A program made the translations under genes and the position numbers. The notes under the pieces are model-generated. The model made no database searches, was not told the DNA's origin, and was given only the letters and a program-made list of their open reading frames with translations. A DNA stretch of 64,000 nucleotides from Rhexocercosporidium sp. MPI-PUGE-AT-0058 (Eukaryota; Ascomycota; Leotiomycetes; Helotiales). Numbering within the stretch: the stretch's first letter is position 1; every line of letters begins with the position of its first letter. Below, one piece after another: positions 22,366-33,549 of the stretch. The stretch lies in the NCBI GenBank assembly GCA_020746875.1, contig JAGTJL010000004.1, forward strand, positions 2,418,001 through 2,482,000, given 5' to 3'.

Positions 22366-24240
22366 ATGGGAGACCCACGGGATCCCTCCTCGTACAGTGT
22401 TACGCCAAGGATCCGATACAACACTATTGGGGGTGTGAACGGCCCTCTGGTCATCCTGGAGAATGTGAGTGCGGTTGTTAAGGGTAGGAGGGCTGGGGCT
22501 GGATGCTGATATCTGCGAAGGTCAAATTCCCTAGATACAACGAGATTGTTACGTTGACGCTGCCTGATGGCACCCAACGTTCTGGACAGGTTCTGGAAGC
22601 TCGAGGTAGGCGGATAGCTTCAATCGCATCAATTGGATAGTGGCTGACTTTGCTGTGGGATAGGTGACAGAGCTGTGGTGCAGGTATAGCTTCCAATAAT
22701 CAACTAGCTCATGCAGACGACTTACTGGCGAATAGGTATTCGAAGGCACATCTGGTATTGATGTCAAGAGGGTAGGAACGCTACGATGATGGACACAGAG
22801 GACATATGCTGATGAAGTGTAGTCCAAAGTCGAATTTACAGGAACCAGTTTGAAGCTTGGTGTCTCCGAGGATATGTTGGGTCGTATCTTCGATGGATCG
22901 GGAAGAGCTATCGACAAGGGACCAAAGGTCCTCGCAGAGGATTACTTGGACATCAACGGAAGTCCTATCAACCCATACTCTCGAGTGAGTTCGGCATATG
23001 CTACCTGAAATAACAGATTGGATGGAGCTAAGATGTACAGGTATACCCCGAAGAAATGATCTCGACTGGTATTTCTGCCATTGATACTATGAACTCGATT
23101 GCTCGTGGACAGAAGATCCCCATCTTCTCCGCCTCTGGTCTCCCACATAACGAAATTGCTGCACAGATTTGTCGACAGGCTGGTTTGGTTCAGAAGCAGG
23201 GTGTGACGAACAAGGGAACTCACGATGGACACGAAGATAACTTCTCCATCGTTTTCGCAGCCATGGGTGTCAACTTGGAAACCGCCCGTTTCTTCACCAG
23301 AGATTTCGAGGAGAACGGCAGTTTGGAGCGTGTGACTCTGTTCTTGAATCTGGCCAACGATCCCACGTAAGTTTCCCCGATTGAGGTGGAGAATTTGCTA
23401 ACAAATCCCAGTATTGAACGTATTATTACCCCTCGTCTTGCTCTCACCACCGCCGAATACTATGCCTACCAACTCGAGAAGCACGTCCTAGTCATTCTTA
23501 CTGATTTGACTGCGTATTGCGATGCTCTTCGTGAGGTCTCAGCCGCCCGTGAGGAAGTACCAGGTCGTCGTGGATACCCCGGTTATATGTACACGGATTT
23601 GTCAACCATCTACGAGCGTGCTGGTCGTGTTGAAGGACGAAATGGATCCATCACCCAGATTCCCATCTTGACCATGCCCAACGAAGATATCACTCATCCA
23701 ATTCCCGATTTGACTGGTTACATTACGGAAGGACAAATCTTCATTGATCGTCAATTGTCCAACCGTGGTATCTACCCACCCATCAACGTCCTCCCATCGC
23801 TGTCTCGTCTTATGAAGTCTGCCATTGGAGAGGGCCTTACCAGAAAGGATCACGGCGATGTTTCTAACCAGCTGTACGCCAAGTACGCCATCGGCCGCGA
23901 TGCCGCTTCGATGAAGGCAGTCGTTGGTGAGGAAGCTCTGTCATCCGAAGACAAGCTTTCGCTCGAATTCTTGGAGAAGTTTGAGCGAACTTTTATCTCA
24001 CAATCGCCCTATGAATCGAGAACCATTTACGAGTCTCTCGACCAGGCTTGGAGTCTGTTGAGAATTTATCCAAAGGAACTGCTCAACCGTATCCCTGGAA
24101 AGATTCTCGCCGAGTTCTACCAACGATCTGCTGACCGCAAGGGCAAGGGCAAGGACAAGGGAAGCAAGGATACCAAGGACAACAGCGACGATGCTAAGCC
24201 CAATGGACCCAACCAGGAAGAAAACCTGATTGATGCGTGA
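22366..24240 (+). CDS. VMA2: V-type proton ATPase subunit B
   Basis: Seven exons (22366-22464, 22521-22605, 22664-22683, 22736-22771, 22823-22984, 23041-23366, 23412-24240) give 518 residues. The non-catalytic B subunit belongs to the V1 hexamer that acidifies vacuoles and endosomes. Diagnostic stretches are [52 protein letters not shown] (the P-loop-like position), [17 protein letters not shown] and [19 protein letters not shown]. The C-terminus carries a basic/acidic extension ([14 protein letters not shown]) ending EENLIDA. The 5' end is heavily split and includes a 20-nt microexon (22664-22683) encoding GDRAVVQ and a 36-nt exon. The alternative upstream frame is ignored because MGDPRDPS fits the family start. 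Confidence 0.97.
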
Positions 24241-25637
24241 GCGTAGGCGAGGGGGAATGGAGATTTTTGGAAGAACCGGTGAATGGACAGGGAAGGGAAT
24301 GTTGATATTTGGCGAGTGCTGTTACTTTGCGACTGGGGTCTGTAAGTATCGAGAGGGGTCCGCAGGGCTAGAATGTATGACTTAACATCCCAGCCAGGAC
24401 TTGCATGATCCTGTGTCCCACTGTGAAGCTCTCTTTCATTACAGTTCTCCTGCTCTGCAGAATGATCCAAATTATTCCCAGCAAACGGAAGTCTATCTGT
24501 CTGTGTGCCTGGATTGAGTTTATTTCTCAAAGTGCTTAATCAACATCAACCAACCAGACTGATTCCCAATTCCAAAACTCCAATTTCCGCTATATGAAAT
24601 TGATCAAGGCCATACAGTAGTCTCCGTCTTCAGTACCCGCTCGTGTCGATTGACAGCTCGCCATGCATGCCTCCCATGCATACGAGGATGCATCAACCCT
24701 TCCACCCCTTCCATCCTTCCTCCTTCTAGAAGTATAACCGACCACCCCCCGCCATACAACATGCGCACCAGTAATAAGACCGCGAAGAAGCCGACGTACG
24801 CCTCCCGGTACGGGCGAATTAGCCAAAAGCTTGAACTGCCTGGGGAAACCAGTAAGGAGTCTTAAATCCCCAACCCCGCACAGCTAGGCGAGGCTGGGGA
24901 AGAGGTCGATCGAATAAACGCACCAATCGGATGAGGCTATCTCAACGTCATCTCGTCTATCGTTTCTCGTCTGGACATTTCTGCACCGAGCCCCCGAGCT
25001 TCCCATCACGAACTTTTGACTGTCAAGGTCTGTCAAGGCTTGTCAAATATCCCCTAGTATATAGTTTTTCCGGGGGCGCACTACCATCGTACGCACCTAC
25101 CTAGCTATCGCATGGAGTAGCTCGTGTAAGTCCGCGTAGCCGAGCAGTATCCTTCTTTCCCTGGTGCGGTGACGGTTCTGGGGCTGGAGATCCGTCCTAT
25201 GGGGTCTGGGGGTACAAAGCTTTCCCCCGCATTCACAACGTGGTGCAGAAGTCACTTGTGCCTCCTCTCCTCATAGGTGCTCTTACACACAAGCGGCGTG
25301 GGAGATCAGCTGGCGAACTTCCTCTTCACGTCAAATGAACCGAGGGGAGGGATCCCTAGCAGGGAAAGAGTTTAGTCGGGCCCCCGTTCCTGAGAAGGAA
25401 GTTTGGTTCGGATGAGATGATGCATGCTCGATGCATGGGAGCTCCAGGTAGCTTTGCTGGTAAGTAGGTAGCATTGTAGCTCTGTAGCTTGCCATCGGGG
25501 TATAAAGCTGGAGCTACCCCTCCTCGCGATTTTCTTCTCACCGAGTCTTCTGTGTCACTTCCCAGAGTCCCTCTTGAAGCTTCAGCTCTCCTCTATCTTT
25601 GTTGGTCCTGGACTTGTAGAAGCTCAATCCCCTCAAG
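24241..25637. other. Intergenic region between VMA2 and the aldose epimerase gene
   Basis: No gene is supported. Frames at 24590-24865 lack an ATG or any family resemblance. TATAAAG at 25501-25507 is the only regulatory element I can point to. Confidence 0.5.
25501..25507 (+). promoter_or_regulatory. TATA box of the aldose 1-epimerase gene
   Basis: TATAAAG lies in a G/C-rich context 131-137 nt before the ATG at 25638. The C/T-rich stretch after it is typical of a transcription start region. Confidence 0.5.
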
Positions 25638-27056
25638 ATGCGCTCTTCACTCCTCTCGTCCGCCCTCTGGGTCTCAGCTGTTGCTGCACTATCTAATACC
25701 ACCACTCCAGGCCCTGACTCTGACGGCAAATACACCATCACGGGCACTGGTATCCGCGCACATTTCGTTCCATACGGTGCCGCCCTCTCCAACCTCTTCG
25801 TCAACGACAAATCCGGCATTGAGCGAGATATCGTGACCGGCTGGGACAATGCCTCCTACTACAGCATCGACAAGCAACACCCGTTTTTCGGCGGCGTGCC
25901 AGGCCGATATGCAAACCGGATCAAGAACTCGACTTTCTCCATCGACGGCACGAGCTATCACATTCTCCCCAACGAGCATAAAACGCCTGAACACCCCGAT
26001 GGCCTAAACACGCTGCATGGCGGACCCAATGGCTGGGACTGGCGCAATTGGACTGTCGTCGCTCATACGAAGAACAGTATCACTTTCAGTCTGGTCGATG
26101 AGGCGGGAAATCAAGGCTTCCCTGGAGAGGTGGTCAGTTATGTTACGTATACGCTCGGGAACATGACGTGGGATTTCAGCATGAGTGCTATAAGTCTGGA
26201 GCAGAAGACGCCGATTATGTTGAGTAGTCATGTGAGTATCCCCCTCTCCTCCCTCACATCTATCGGGAGCAGCTTTCCTCTGGGTCCCGCAAGAAGCAAA
26301 TTAAATACCTTGAATGCGACACAAATATGAAATTAAAATATCCGGAGCTGACAATCAATGAACAGGTGTACTGGAACCTTGATGGCTTCGCCAACAACGA
26401 GACAGCCACCGCCCTGAACCACACCCTCCACCTCCCATATGGCGGCCAGCGCATCGGCACAGACCCCATCCTCATCCCCACCGGCGATATCATCGCCAAC
26501 GAGAAAGATGGCTTGAACGACTTCTGGAGCAAGCCAAAGCAGATCGGTGCCAACTTCACGAACCCCGATTTGTTGGGTAACTGTGGTTCCAACTGTACTG
26601 GTTATGGTGAGTCTACTCTCTGCACAGTCTTCCATATCCATTCCTGGCTAGAAATATTCAAGTATCTAATATGAACCCTACTGACGAGATCAAACAGACA
26701 CCTGCTACCTAACCAACCGTGTCGCACCCTACTCCTGGGAAGCCGCCCCCGTCGCAACACTCTCCTCCGCCTGGTCTGGCATCTCAGTCGATGTCTACAC
26801 GGACCAAGACGCCTTCCAAATCTACTCCTGCGGCGGCCAGAACGGCTCCGTGGCGCTCAAGTCAACACAGGGTCTCTTCAACGTCACCGATCGCCCAAGA
26901 GTCATCGAGCAGAACGCTTGTATCGTCATGGAGGTCGAAGATTGGGTTGGTGCTATCAACTACCCTGAGTGGGGCAGGGACAAGAAGATAATCTTTGGAC
27001 CTGAGGATGGACCATATGTGCTGAAGGCGAGATATGTCTTCGGTCTTGATGGTTAA
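25638..27056 (+). CDS. Secreted aldose 1-epimerase (mutarotase) family protein
   Basis: Three exons (25638-26231, 26366-26606, 26698-27056) give 397 residues. Residues 1-18 form a signal peptide, and at least six NxT/S sites follow. The galactose-mutarotase fold is shown by FVPYGAALSNLFV, GVPGRYANRI, the first catalytic His in NTLHGGPNGWDWRNW, the second His in SSHVYWNLDG (split by intron 1) and the probable catalytic Glu in IVMEVEDWVGAINYPEWG near the C-terminus. It converts alpha and beta anomers of sugars, here outside the cell or in the wall. The extra cysteine cluster NCGSNCTGY-DTCY around intron 2 suggests disulphides. No linked sugar-utilisation genes are nearby except the distant GH43. 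Confidence 0.93.
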
Positions 27057-27684
27057 TTAATTGTGAGGACGATGAGTGAGAAGGTAGTCGAATAAGACAT
27101 TAATGAAATTTGGTTTTCTGGCATGATGTTGTAAGATCCGAGTGTGATTCCAATAAGGGGTAACAAGTGCTGCCTCATCTTGAATATATGTGTCTGGTGC
27201 CATTCTTCCTCTTGTGCCCTCTGCATGTACAGCCCCAAGTGTGGAAGGCCGAGATGAATTTTGCATCCGAGCTTGGGTATATCACGTGAGCTCGAATGGC
27301 CACGTGAAGTCTTTCGCAGACTTGTTCTTCAGAACGGTGCCTTCCGGTGTTGTTCCTACTGCTATCTAACACTACTGATATATATTGATGTCTATGTCAA
27401 CATGATTAGTTGTAACTAGGCAATAAGGCCTACTTAGAACAGGACATCTGCGGTATAACAGGAGTTCCAGCCGGGGCCCTTCGAGGGGGCACTTTGTCTG
27501 ACTTCGGTGTTGCTGAACGATTTTCGTGGGCAGCAAGTTGTGAGACTTTTCGCCAGGGAGCATACTCCCTACTAGTCATTTATGTCAATATGTCGTTCAT
27601 CTACAGCGAAGGGGGAAAAAAGTCGATGAAACGACTTCGGGAGGAGATTGATAAGGCTTCAAAAGGTAAGACTTGTTTTCTGTG
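27057..27684. other. Convergent 3' flanks
   Basis: This lies between the 3' ends of the epimerase and SET genes. Small open frames on both strands show no coding character. Confidence 0.5.
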
Positions 27685-28741
27685 CTAAGTTGTTACAGAA
27701 AGTCCGCGTAGCATTCGTAGCTGCATAGTAATGGCATGATCAGCGATGTCTGCTCTCCTATACAGCCTAAAAGCCATATTCAACTTGTCTAGCCAGGTTT
27801 TCTGCACTATGACAAGCCTGGCAATTCTGGCGTTTCTTTTTGTCTCAAACAAGGCCGCTATTTGCAATATGTCTGGATTGAGTCTTTCGATCATGAAATC
27901 GTCCAATAATCCCTCCTCTTCTAGCAGATACACGACCAGGATGTTATAGATCAATCTAGCAGAAAGGGGAATACTGAAATCTTCTGCTGCTCTCTTCAGC
28001 TGAGAGTCGACGATGATTGGTGACGCAGAACCCTGTCGCTGTCCATTCAAATCTTCGCCAAGCGTAAGGTACTGTAGCCCTCGAATGAGTCTTCGGCGCA
28101 TGTCACTAAGTTGTTGGAAGAGAGTGCCGGCTAGACAGGCTTTGCAATCGCATACGAAACGCAGCGCTTGATGGCGGTCATGCCTGGTTCTGCATTCGAA
28201 ACCCGGATTATAACAGAAAGTGATCTCTTCGCCAGCGACAATATCCCTAGTTGCAAAACTTGTAATGGTCTCTTCACCGCTAGTTGGAATCTTGGAGTTG
28301 GGTATACACGAATGGTTGAAGCGCGAGTGAAGGAGGAATATGCCATGGATTGGAGGGTCGTTGGCCTGGTCCCTGGTGCTGTTCGGTATTGCGAAGGAGT
28401 TCTCAGCAAAGGCTTCTGTCAAGTATATGAAAGGCTTCGAGGCATTATCGCGGAGGAACAGAAATTGTTCCTTCTCCCTTGGTGCTAACTGTTGAATGGC
28501 TATCCAGACATCCTCTTCCCTGATTTCTTCATGCGGCTTCCGGATAATGAAGAGCGGCTTCTCCATTAAGATCATAGCTCCTTTCTCAATTCGTCTTGTG
28601 GCAAAAGCACCCCATCCTTTCCCTGATGATGGCTTCAACTCGAATGGCGCATCGCTGGGCACTTGGAGGCTACGATAAGCTAGGAGAGTAAGTCGGACGC
28701 ACAATTAAGCAACTAGGCAACTTACGATGATTCTGAGACAT
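27685..28741 (-). CDS. SET-domain protein (SMYD/SET5-like lysine methyltransferase family)
   Basis: Two exons: a 16-nt first exon (28726-28741, MSQNH plus one base) and 27685-28679, giving 336 residues. The intron (GTAAGT...CTAG) was chosen because it supplies the only in-frame ATG with good context. SET features are GKGWGAFATRRIEKGAMIL (SAM-binding start), FLLHSRFNHSCIPN (the NHSC motif), and AGEEITFCYN. These are followed by a post-SET-like zinc cluster, FVCDCKACL. The helical C-terminal half is typical of small fungal SET proteins. Either a protein or a histone lysine may be the substrate, and nothing in the sequence decides. Many copies of this family are poorly characterised in filamentous fungi. 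Confidence 0.85.
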
Positions 28742-29518
28742 TGACATCCACTATAACAACCGCTGTTCGTTGATACGGTACGGTAGGAGGAGGACACTGG
28801 TTTAATTTGAGGCTCCACTGCTCGTCTCATGGGAATATATGCGCACGGACCACCCTATCGCCCTTTTGATGACAGCACATCAACGAAAAAGTCTTGCTCA
28901 AAAGCCTTCATCACATGTTCGCTTACCTTGGAGTTGCTAAGACCACCCAATACCTGAAACTTGTCGATTTCATTGGCCATACTCTTTATCAACAGATGAC
29001 TCTCTAAATTCTAACTGTTTCTCGGCACGCAGGGAGGGACGTTACTTCTTCCACTTAGCAGTACATTTGCGTAACTTCTGGCACGAACCTGTGGGGGAAA
29101 TGTGTCACTGCTACCAAATTTGAAGCCAGGAAGAAGAAACCCCGATTTTACACGACAAATGCGAAGGGTTTAGTTTAGGAATAGCAGATACATGGTGAGA
29201 TTCTTTCTACACATTCACCTATAGGTCGCGTTCATAACGATATGATCATGTGCGAAGCTCGCTGAAGTCATCCTTCTGTTTTAGGCATCAAGAAGATTAG
29301 GGATTTTCCTTTTCAGAAGCATCACGGCATCAAAATAGACAGCCCAATATTTTGACTTGTTTATGTTCCTTGTGTTCACATTCCATTGACCTAATGACTG
29401 CAGACGCAGAGCTAATGTGTTAGAAGTGAACAGGAGAAACCCTATAACTCGAAAGTGAACAGCCTTATCTATCGTTCATTCCCCAACGAAAACCTCACTC
29501 AGCACTTCTTGAATCCAC
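28742..29518. other. Intergenic region
   Basis: Nothing recognisable. Upstream promoter of the SET gene and 3' flank of the small Cys-containing gene. Confidence 0.5.
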
Positions 29519-29849
29519 CTATTGAGCGACGCCGTTGACCTCAGCGTCCTTGAGAGCGCATTCATCACAGACAGAGTCCAAATCTTCAATGATACGCGTA
29601 GCCTTCTCGCCCCAGAATTGAGTGCAGACTCGGACCCCTACATGACGCACCAATTAGCCGTTGTCTTCTGCCAAAGCGAAACTCTATTCCCATTTCGCCT
29701 TGCTTGTACTCACAATTCGCCATCTTAGAGAACGACATGCTGGCGAAGCAGACGTTGGGTTTGACCTTGATAGCCATGTGCGGGCAGATCGAGGCGACTC
29801 TGTCGGAGGTGTGGTCACAGCCGTAGATGGTATACTCGAAGTGGCACAT
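29519..29849 (-). CDS. Small cysteine-containing protein of unknown function
   Basis: Two exons (29714-29849, 29519-29637) joined across GTGAGT...GTAG give 84 residues. The N-terminus reads MCHFEYTIYGCDHTSDRVAS, and exon 2 continues WVRVCTQFWGEKATRIIED and ends with SVCDECALKDAE. The Cys/His spacing (CHFEYTIYGCDH, ICPH, CDEC) suggests a metal-bound or disulphide fold. No signal peptide is visible, so it is probably intracellular. I recognise short fungal proteins of this general style but no named family. The exon 2 frame was chosen because it is the only one with sensible amino-acid composition, and the splice phase matches exactly. Confidence 0.6.
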
Positions 29850-30914
29850 CTTTGCTAGTGGGAAGGAGGAGCGAGGTTTGTGTTGATGTTTGGTTGTTTT
29901 CTCGTTGAAGAAAGGGCTTCGTTTTGAATGCTGCGCTGTGCCGAGGGAGGCTTTTGAGACGTTTTTGAAGGAGCGTAAAGGGGTTGACTGGCGCGTCGTG
30001 ATCTTGGCGATGAAGTGTTTCGAGATGAAGAAGAATAAAGGTAGAAAATATCAAGGGGAAATTTTACTAGCGCTAAATTCGAAGTGGTAGTACTCGCTTA
30101 AGTTGCTGCCTCATTACTTTTGAAGTCACCGACCGATAGCTCATAGTACCAGAGCAGACCAGCCTCATACGCCAGACTCACGCACCTGAGAAGATTCGTA
30201 CACGTGAGCTACTTGCTTGAATATATTCACAAACAATTCCGCCGCTCTTTGTACATGCTCGATCTATTTGTTCACCGATTTATTTTGTTTTCATTGAACT
30301 AGCGAGTCATCGGTGAAGCTAACATACACTAAAAATTAGAGCTCCCTTTTTATCTTGAGATTGAAGGTATGAAATTTGAACTTGTTATCTCTTCAAGGCT
30401 GCTATTACATCACAAGTTTGGACCTCAGATTATAAATCATAAGCTGATGAACGGTGCTTGACATTAGGTTTCGGGCAACCCCACTCCTGATGAGCACCAA
30501 TCAAGCATAGCCACGCTTAGCGAGAATGTCAACAAATCCAAATAATCTACCTTCCTATGGGATACGTGTCATTCTTCAATGTAGGAAATATTCTTGTATT
30601 AGGTGATTACTAACTCCAAAGTTTTTCCCTGGCTTAGGTATTCAATACCACCAACATTCGTCGCTAAGTGGCATTCACCCAACCCACGCTTCGCTTCTGA
30701 CTAGACTTAGGCGCGTTAGGCCACACTTCGATTTCCTAGGGCCACGATTAATTACATGAAATATTATAAATTCTTAGTATAATTTGAATCACAAATCTTC
30801 ATACGCACACCCATAGCCCTACGGCGTATTGTAAAATCTGCCACATCACTTCAAACCTCCAGCAGTTCAGAACTCCGAGTACGAAATTATTCTCCTGTAA
30901 AGATCATCACAACA
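29850..30914. other. Intergenic region
   Basis: AT-rich, with no gene or clear repeat. The last 40 nt form an A/C-rich leader for the small gene starting at 30915. Confidence 0.45.
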
Positions 30915-31151
30915 ATGCAAAGCCATCCTCATCCTCACGCTCAAGGACAAAATGTGCCTTGCGCCACATCATCCCCTGTCCCTGGCCACCACCAATTCAC
31001 TATAACAGAGCACACATTCCTGGATATGGAGATGAACGAGCGTGCAAGAGCTACCCGAAACAACCAAGCGTATTTTCCCTTCGAGGGATACGCCGTTAGA
31101 TTCAAAGTCGAGTATGGGTGGAGACCAGATCCGGCAGTGATAGAGGAGTGA
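30915..31151 (+). CDS. Small hypothetical protein (78 residues)
   Basis: One exon starting in a good context (CACAACAATGC). The N-terminus is His/Pro-rich (MQSHPHPHAQGQ). The rest is hydrophilic and ends FKVEYGWRPDPAVIEE. No signal peptide, membrane segment or known motif is seen. It may be a genuine short gene because its leader resembles those of neighbouring real genes, but a chance frame cannot be excluded. Confidence 0.35.
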   Translation: MQSHPHPHAQGQNVPCATSSPVPGHHQFTITEHTFLDMEMNERARATRNNQAYFPFEGYAVRFKVEYGWRPDPAVIEE

Positions 31152-31636
31152 AATAAGGAGTGGGAGATAGATCAAGGATTCTGATGGAATCTGGATCCTC
31201 ATGAGCATATCGAAGTGCTCCGCTCGCGACGTTAGTAAATGTAATTGCGTCGATCAGACTTCTTAATTCGGATAGGAATTACACTATTTTAGTGGAAGTG
31301 TTCTGGAAATAGCATCTTCTTCAAGCCTCTGAAAACAATACTTTTTAACTCGACTACTGTACGCAAAAGGGACCCTGCAGCATTCAGCGAATTCTTGATT
31401 CCGAGATGTTTGCATCTCGAGATGTAGGCGGGAATGATCTGGACTAAGTTCTATGATATTGACATTACTTAAGTCTATTTTCTTTGAATTCATCGTAAAA
31501 TTTTCAGACCATGATGATGAGGCGATAAACTCATAGCAAAACAACAACCAAAACGCTAACCTCGGAAGAACAAATACCACTACATGTTCTTCAACATATC
31601 GTATCCCATCTCCTATCTACGATCCAGGCTCTGGGA
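31152..31636. other. Intergenic region
   Basis: AT-rich. CACTATTTTAGTG at about 31281-31293 is a short palindrome. No gene was seen. Confidence 0.4.
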
Positions 31637-31849
31637 TTACCAGCAGTTCATGCATTTTGGATGTTGGCAAGCATGTTCTTTGCATATCAGGCCTTTTTGT
31701 GCCTTAGGTTGGAAATCGACGGCCGGGAATGAAATTGGGCATTGGCAGCAAAACCACCTCACTGGAGTCGGGACCTTGACAGGCTCATTTTTTTTCTTGC
31801 TGCTGCTGCCGCCACGTCCACCGCGGCTTTTGCGAGAAGAGCTGCTCAT
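31637..31849 (-). CDS. Small Cys/His-rich putative zinc-binding protein
   Basis: One exon, 70 residues. The first 25 residues are Ser/Arg/Lys/Gly-rich (MSSSSRKSRGGRGGSSSKKK), then RWFCCQCPISF, and finally ICKEHACQHPKCMNCW. The WxCCxC ... C..HxC.HxxCxxC layout is one I associate with short zinc-binding modules common in Leotiomycete and Dothideomycete genomes. The basic N-terminus could be nuclear or nucleic-acid binding. The function is unknown. The Cys/His density argues that it is real despite its small size. Confidence 0.5.
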   Translation of the reverse strand: MSSSSRKSRGGRGGSSSKKKNEPVKVPTPVRWFCCQCPISFPAVDFQPKAQKGLICKEHACQHPKCMNCW

Positions 31850-32563
31850 TCTTGATGTTGATGAAGGATCGAGGTAGCTCTTTGTAGGGTTTGCGGAAAT
31901 GGTACGTAGATGGAATGTTTGCTTGTATCTGATGCGTTGAACGCTCGAGTATGTGGATATTTGTGTGTCTGTTTGTTTGTTTTTATGTGTGTATCTGGAT
32001 GTGTCGGGCTCGGAGGTTTTCTAAGGTGATATGGAAAGGAGAAGTCAATTAGAGAGAAGGAAAGTTTCATTTTATAGGTGGGAATGAGCCTCACTGAATC
32101 ATCTCCTAGCGATTCTTCTATGCGTGATTGCATATTGTACATCTTTTGAATCACAGTCAGATATGTCAAGCGTAACATTTTTAGAATAATTTCAGCCTAG
32201 TGATTCCCATTTCAGAACAAAGCAGGCTGGAGAAAAGTCAAGATTAAAGAATAACCTGCACCAACCTTGAAAAGTTCAAAGAACGACTGAACTATTGACA
32301 TTGCTTCAAATCGATGCAAGTTACAGGTGCATTCAGTATTCGCGATTCCTTAAAAAATTCCAGGGTCCCCTGTAGACTCTCAAGAAACCTCTTAGAGTCG
32401 ATCCCTCCTCACTACCTCAGTACTATATTTGGAGCATCTATTTCAACTACAAAGAGCCACAAAGCCAGAAACACTCCAGCTGACAGCCAAACCCCCAAAT
32501 CCCCAAATCCCCAAACCCCAGCCCCAGCCCCTCACCTTTTCATTCCAAATATCCACTCCCCAG
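31850..32563. other. Intergenic region with C/A-rich low-complexity tract
   Basis: Near 32486-32540 there is an imperfect CCCAAAT/CCCCAG tract. Near 31960-31995 there is a TGTTTG/GTGTGT simple repeat. No gene was seen. Confidence 0.45.
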
Positions 32564-32911
32564 TCATTTCCTACTCTCCGCCGGCGAACAAGTAATGAAC
32601 ATCAAGCAGCCCTTCTCACTCGCGAACGGCCCATGTCTCATCCCCGGCTTTCGATACGCATAGTAGTAGCCTTTCAAGTACGTTTCCTTCTTCGGCACAT
32701 CCACCAAGTCTCCTTCGACGATGTATATCTCCTCGATATAATCATGGAGAGATTCCTTAGCGTTTAGTGATCCCGGCTCGTGCTTCTGGAGGAGTGTACG
32801 ACGGCCGCTTAAAGTATCAATGTTCAGTGTCATTTCGTAGATCTTGGGTTCGATCTGTACCCAGGTGCGACCTTGGTGTGATGTTGCGTGGTGGAATTCG
32901 AGTTGTTCCAT
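32564..32911 (-). CDS. Cupin-fold protein (ChrR-like cupin)
   Basis: One exon, 115 residues. After the short leader the sequence RTWVQIEPKIYEMTLNID is followed by GRRTLLQKHEPGSL, LHDYIEEIYIVEGDL (metal-ligand His and Glu of cupin motif 1) and YAYRKPGMRHGPF (His of motif 2). This is the single-domain cupin arrangement seen in ChrR-like and DUF4437-like proteins. It probably binds a divalent metal, and the substrate is unknown. The start codon fits a compact single-domain cupin, and no signal peptide is present. Confidence 0.8.
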   Translation of the reverse strand: MEQLEFHHATSHQGRTWVQIEPKIYEMTLNIDTLSGRRTLLQKHEPGSLNAKESLHDYIEEIYIVEGDLVDVPKKETYLKGYYYAYRKPGMRHGPFASEKGCLMFITCSPAESRK

Positions 32912-33549
32912 TCTGAAGTTGTGGTTTGGGAGACTTTGGTGGTGACGAATTTGAAGATATTAACTCGAGGGTACAATTTAAGTGAGCGAGACCCGGACAG
33001 AGGTACCTACCTGTGTAATGGAAGAGCGAGTTTGAGGAGACGTTATGGACTTTATGTAAGATTTGATAAATGTCAAACATGCCAAGCGACGGGCTTTTAC
33101 GTAGTTACTAATCACTCACGCTATCCTTTTCTCGAAGTCACAGAAACCTAGGAATGAAATCATTGGCAAATACCCCGCCACCCCCCAATTTGCCGAGATC
33201 TTTCCCAAACTCTGTAAGCGACACATCAATGTAAACATCAAATATCATGACTTTTTCTAAAATTGTACTCAACCCATTCGACTGACCGTTCCCTAAAATA
33301 GGAGCCTTCTAAAATCCCGAATTAGAAGCGAATAGGACGAGGATGAAAAGCATCGGTGACGGCTTTGGAAAGATCGCCGAAATCGGCGATATGCAAGACG
33401 GGAATAGATCGCCTTACGGCACCTCTATCCGAGGTGCCTTCACCCCACCTTACATAAGACACAACCTCACTCCCTTTCTCTCGCTTGCTTTACTTTCGCT
33501 TTCCAAAACCCAAAAAGAAAACAAAGAAACATCGCCAAGCGCTATCGAA
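32912..33549. other. Divergent promoter region
   Basis: Between the cupin gene (minus) and the MFS exporter gene (plus). The MFS open frame extends upstream to 33343, but that part is leader-like, with no membrane or domain signal. Confidence 0.5.

Noticed and set aside
24590..24865. Opposing frames with a Cys-containing product
   Set aside because: The minus frame starts with TTG without a nearby ATG; the plus frame has no domain or leader.
33343..33549. N-terminal extension of the MFS exporter
   Set aside because: Sequence before MADPEKGPD has no membrane or domain signal and looks like leader.
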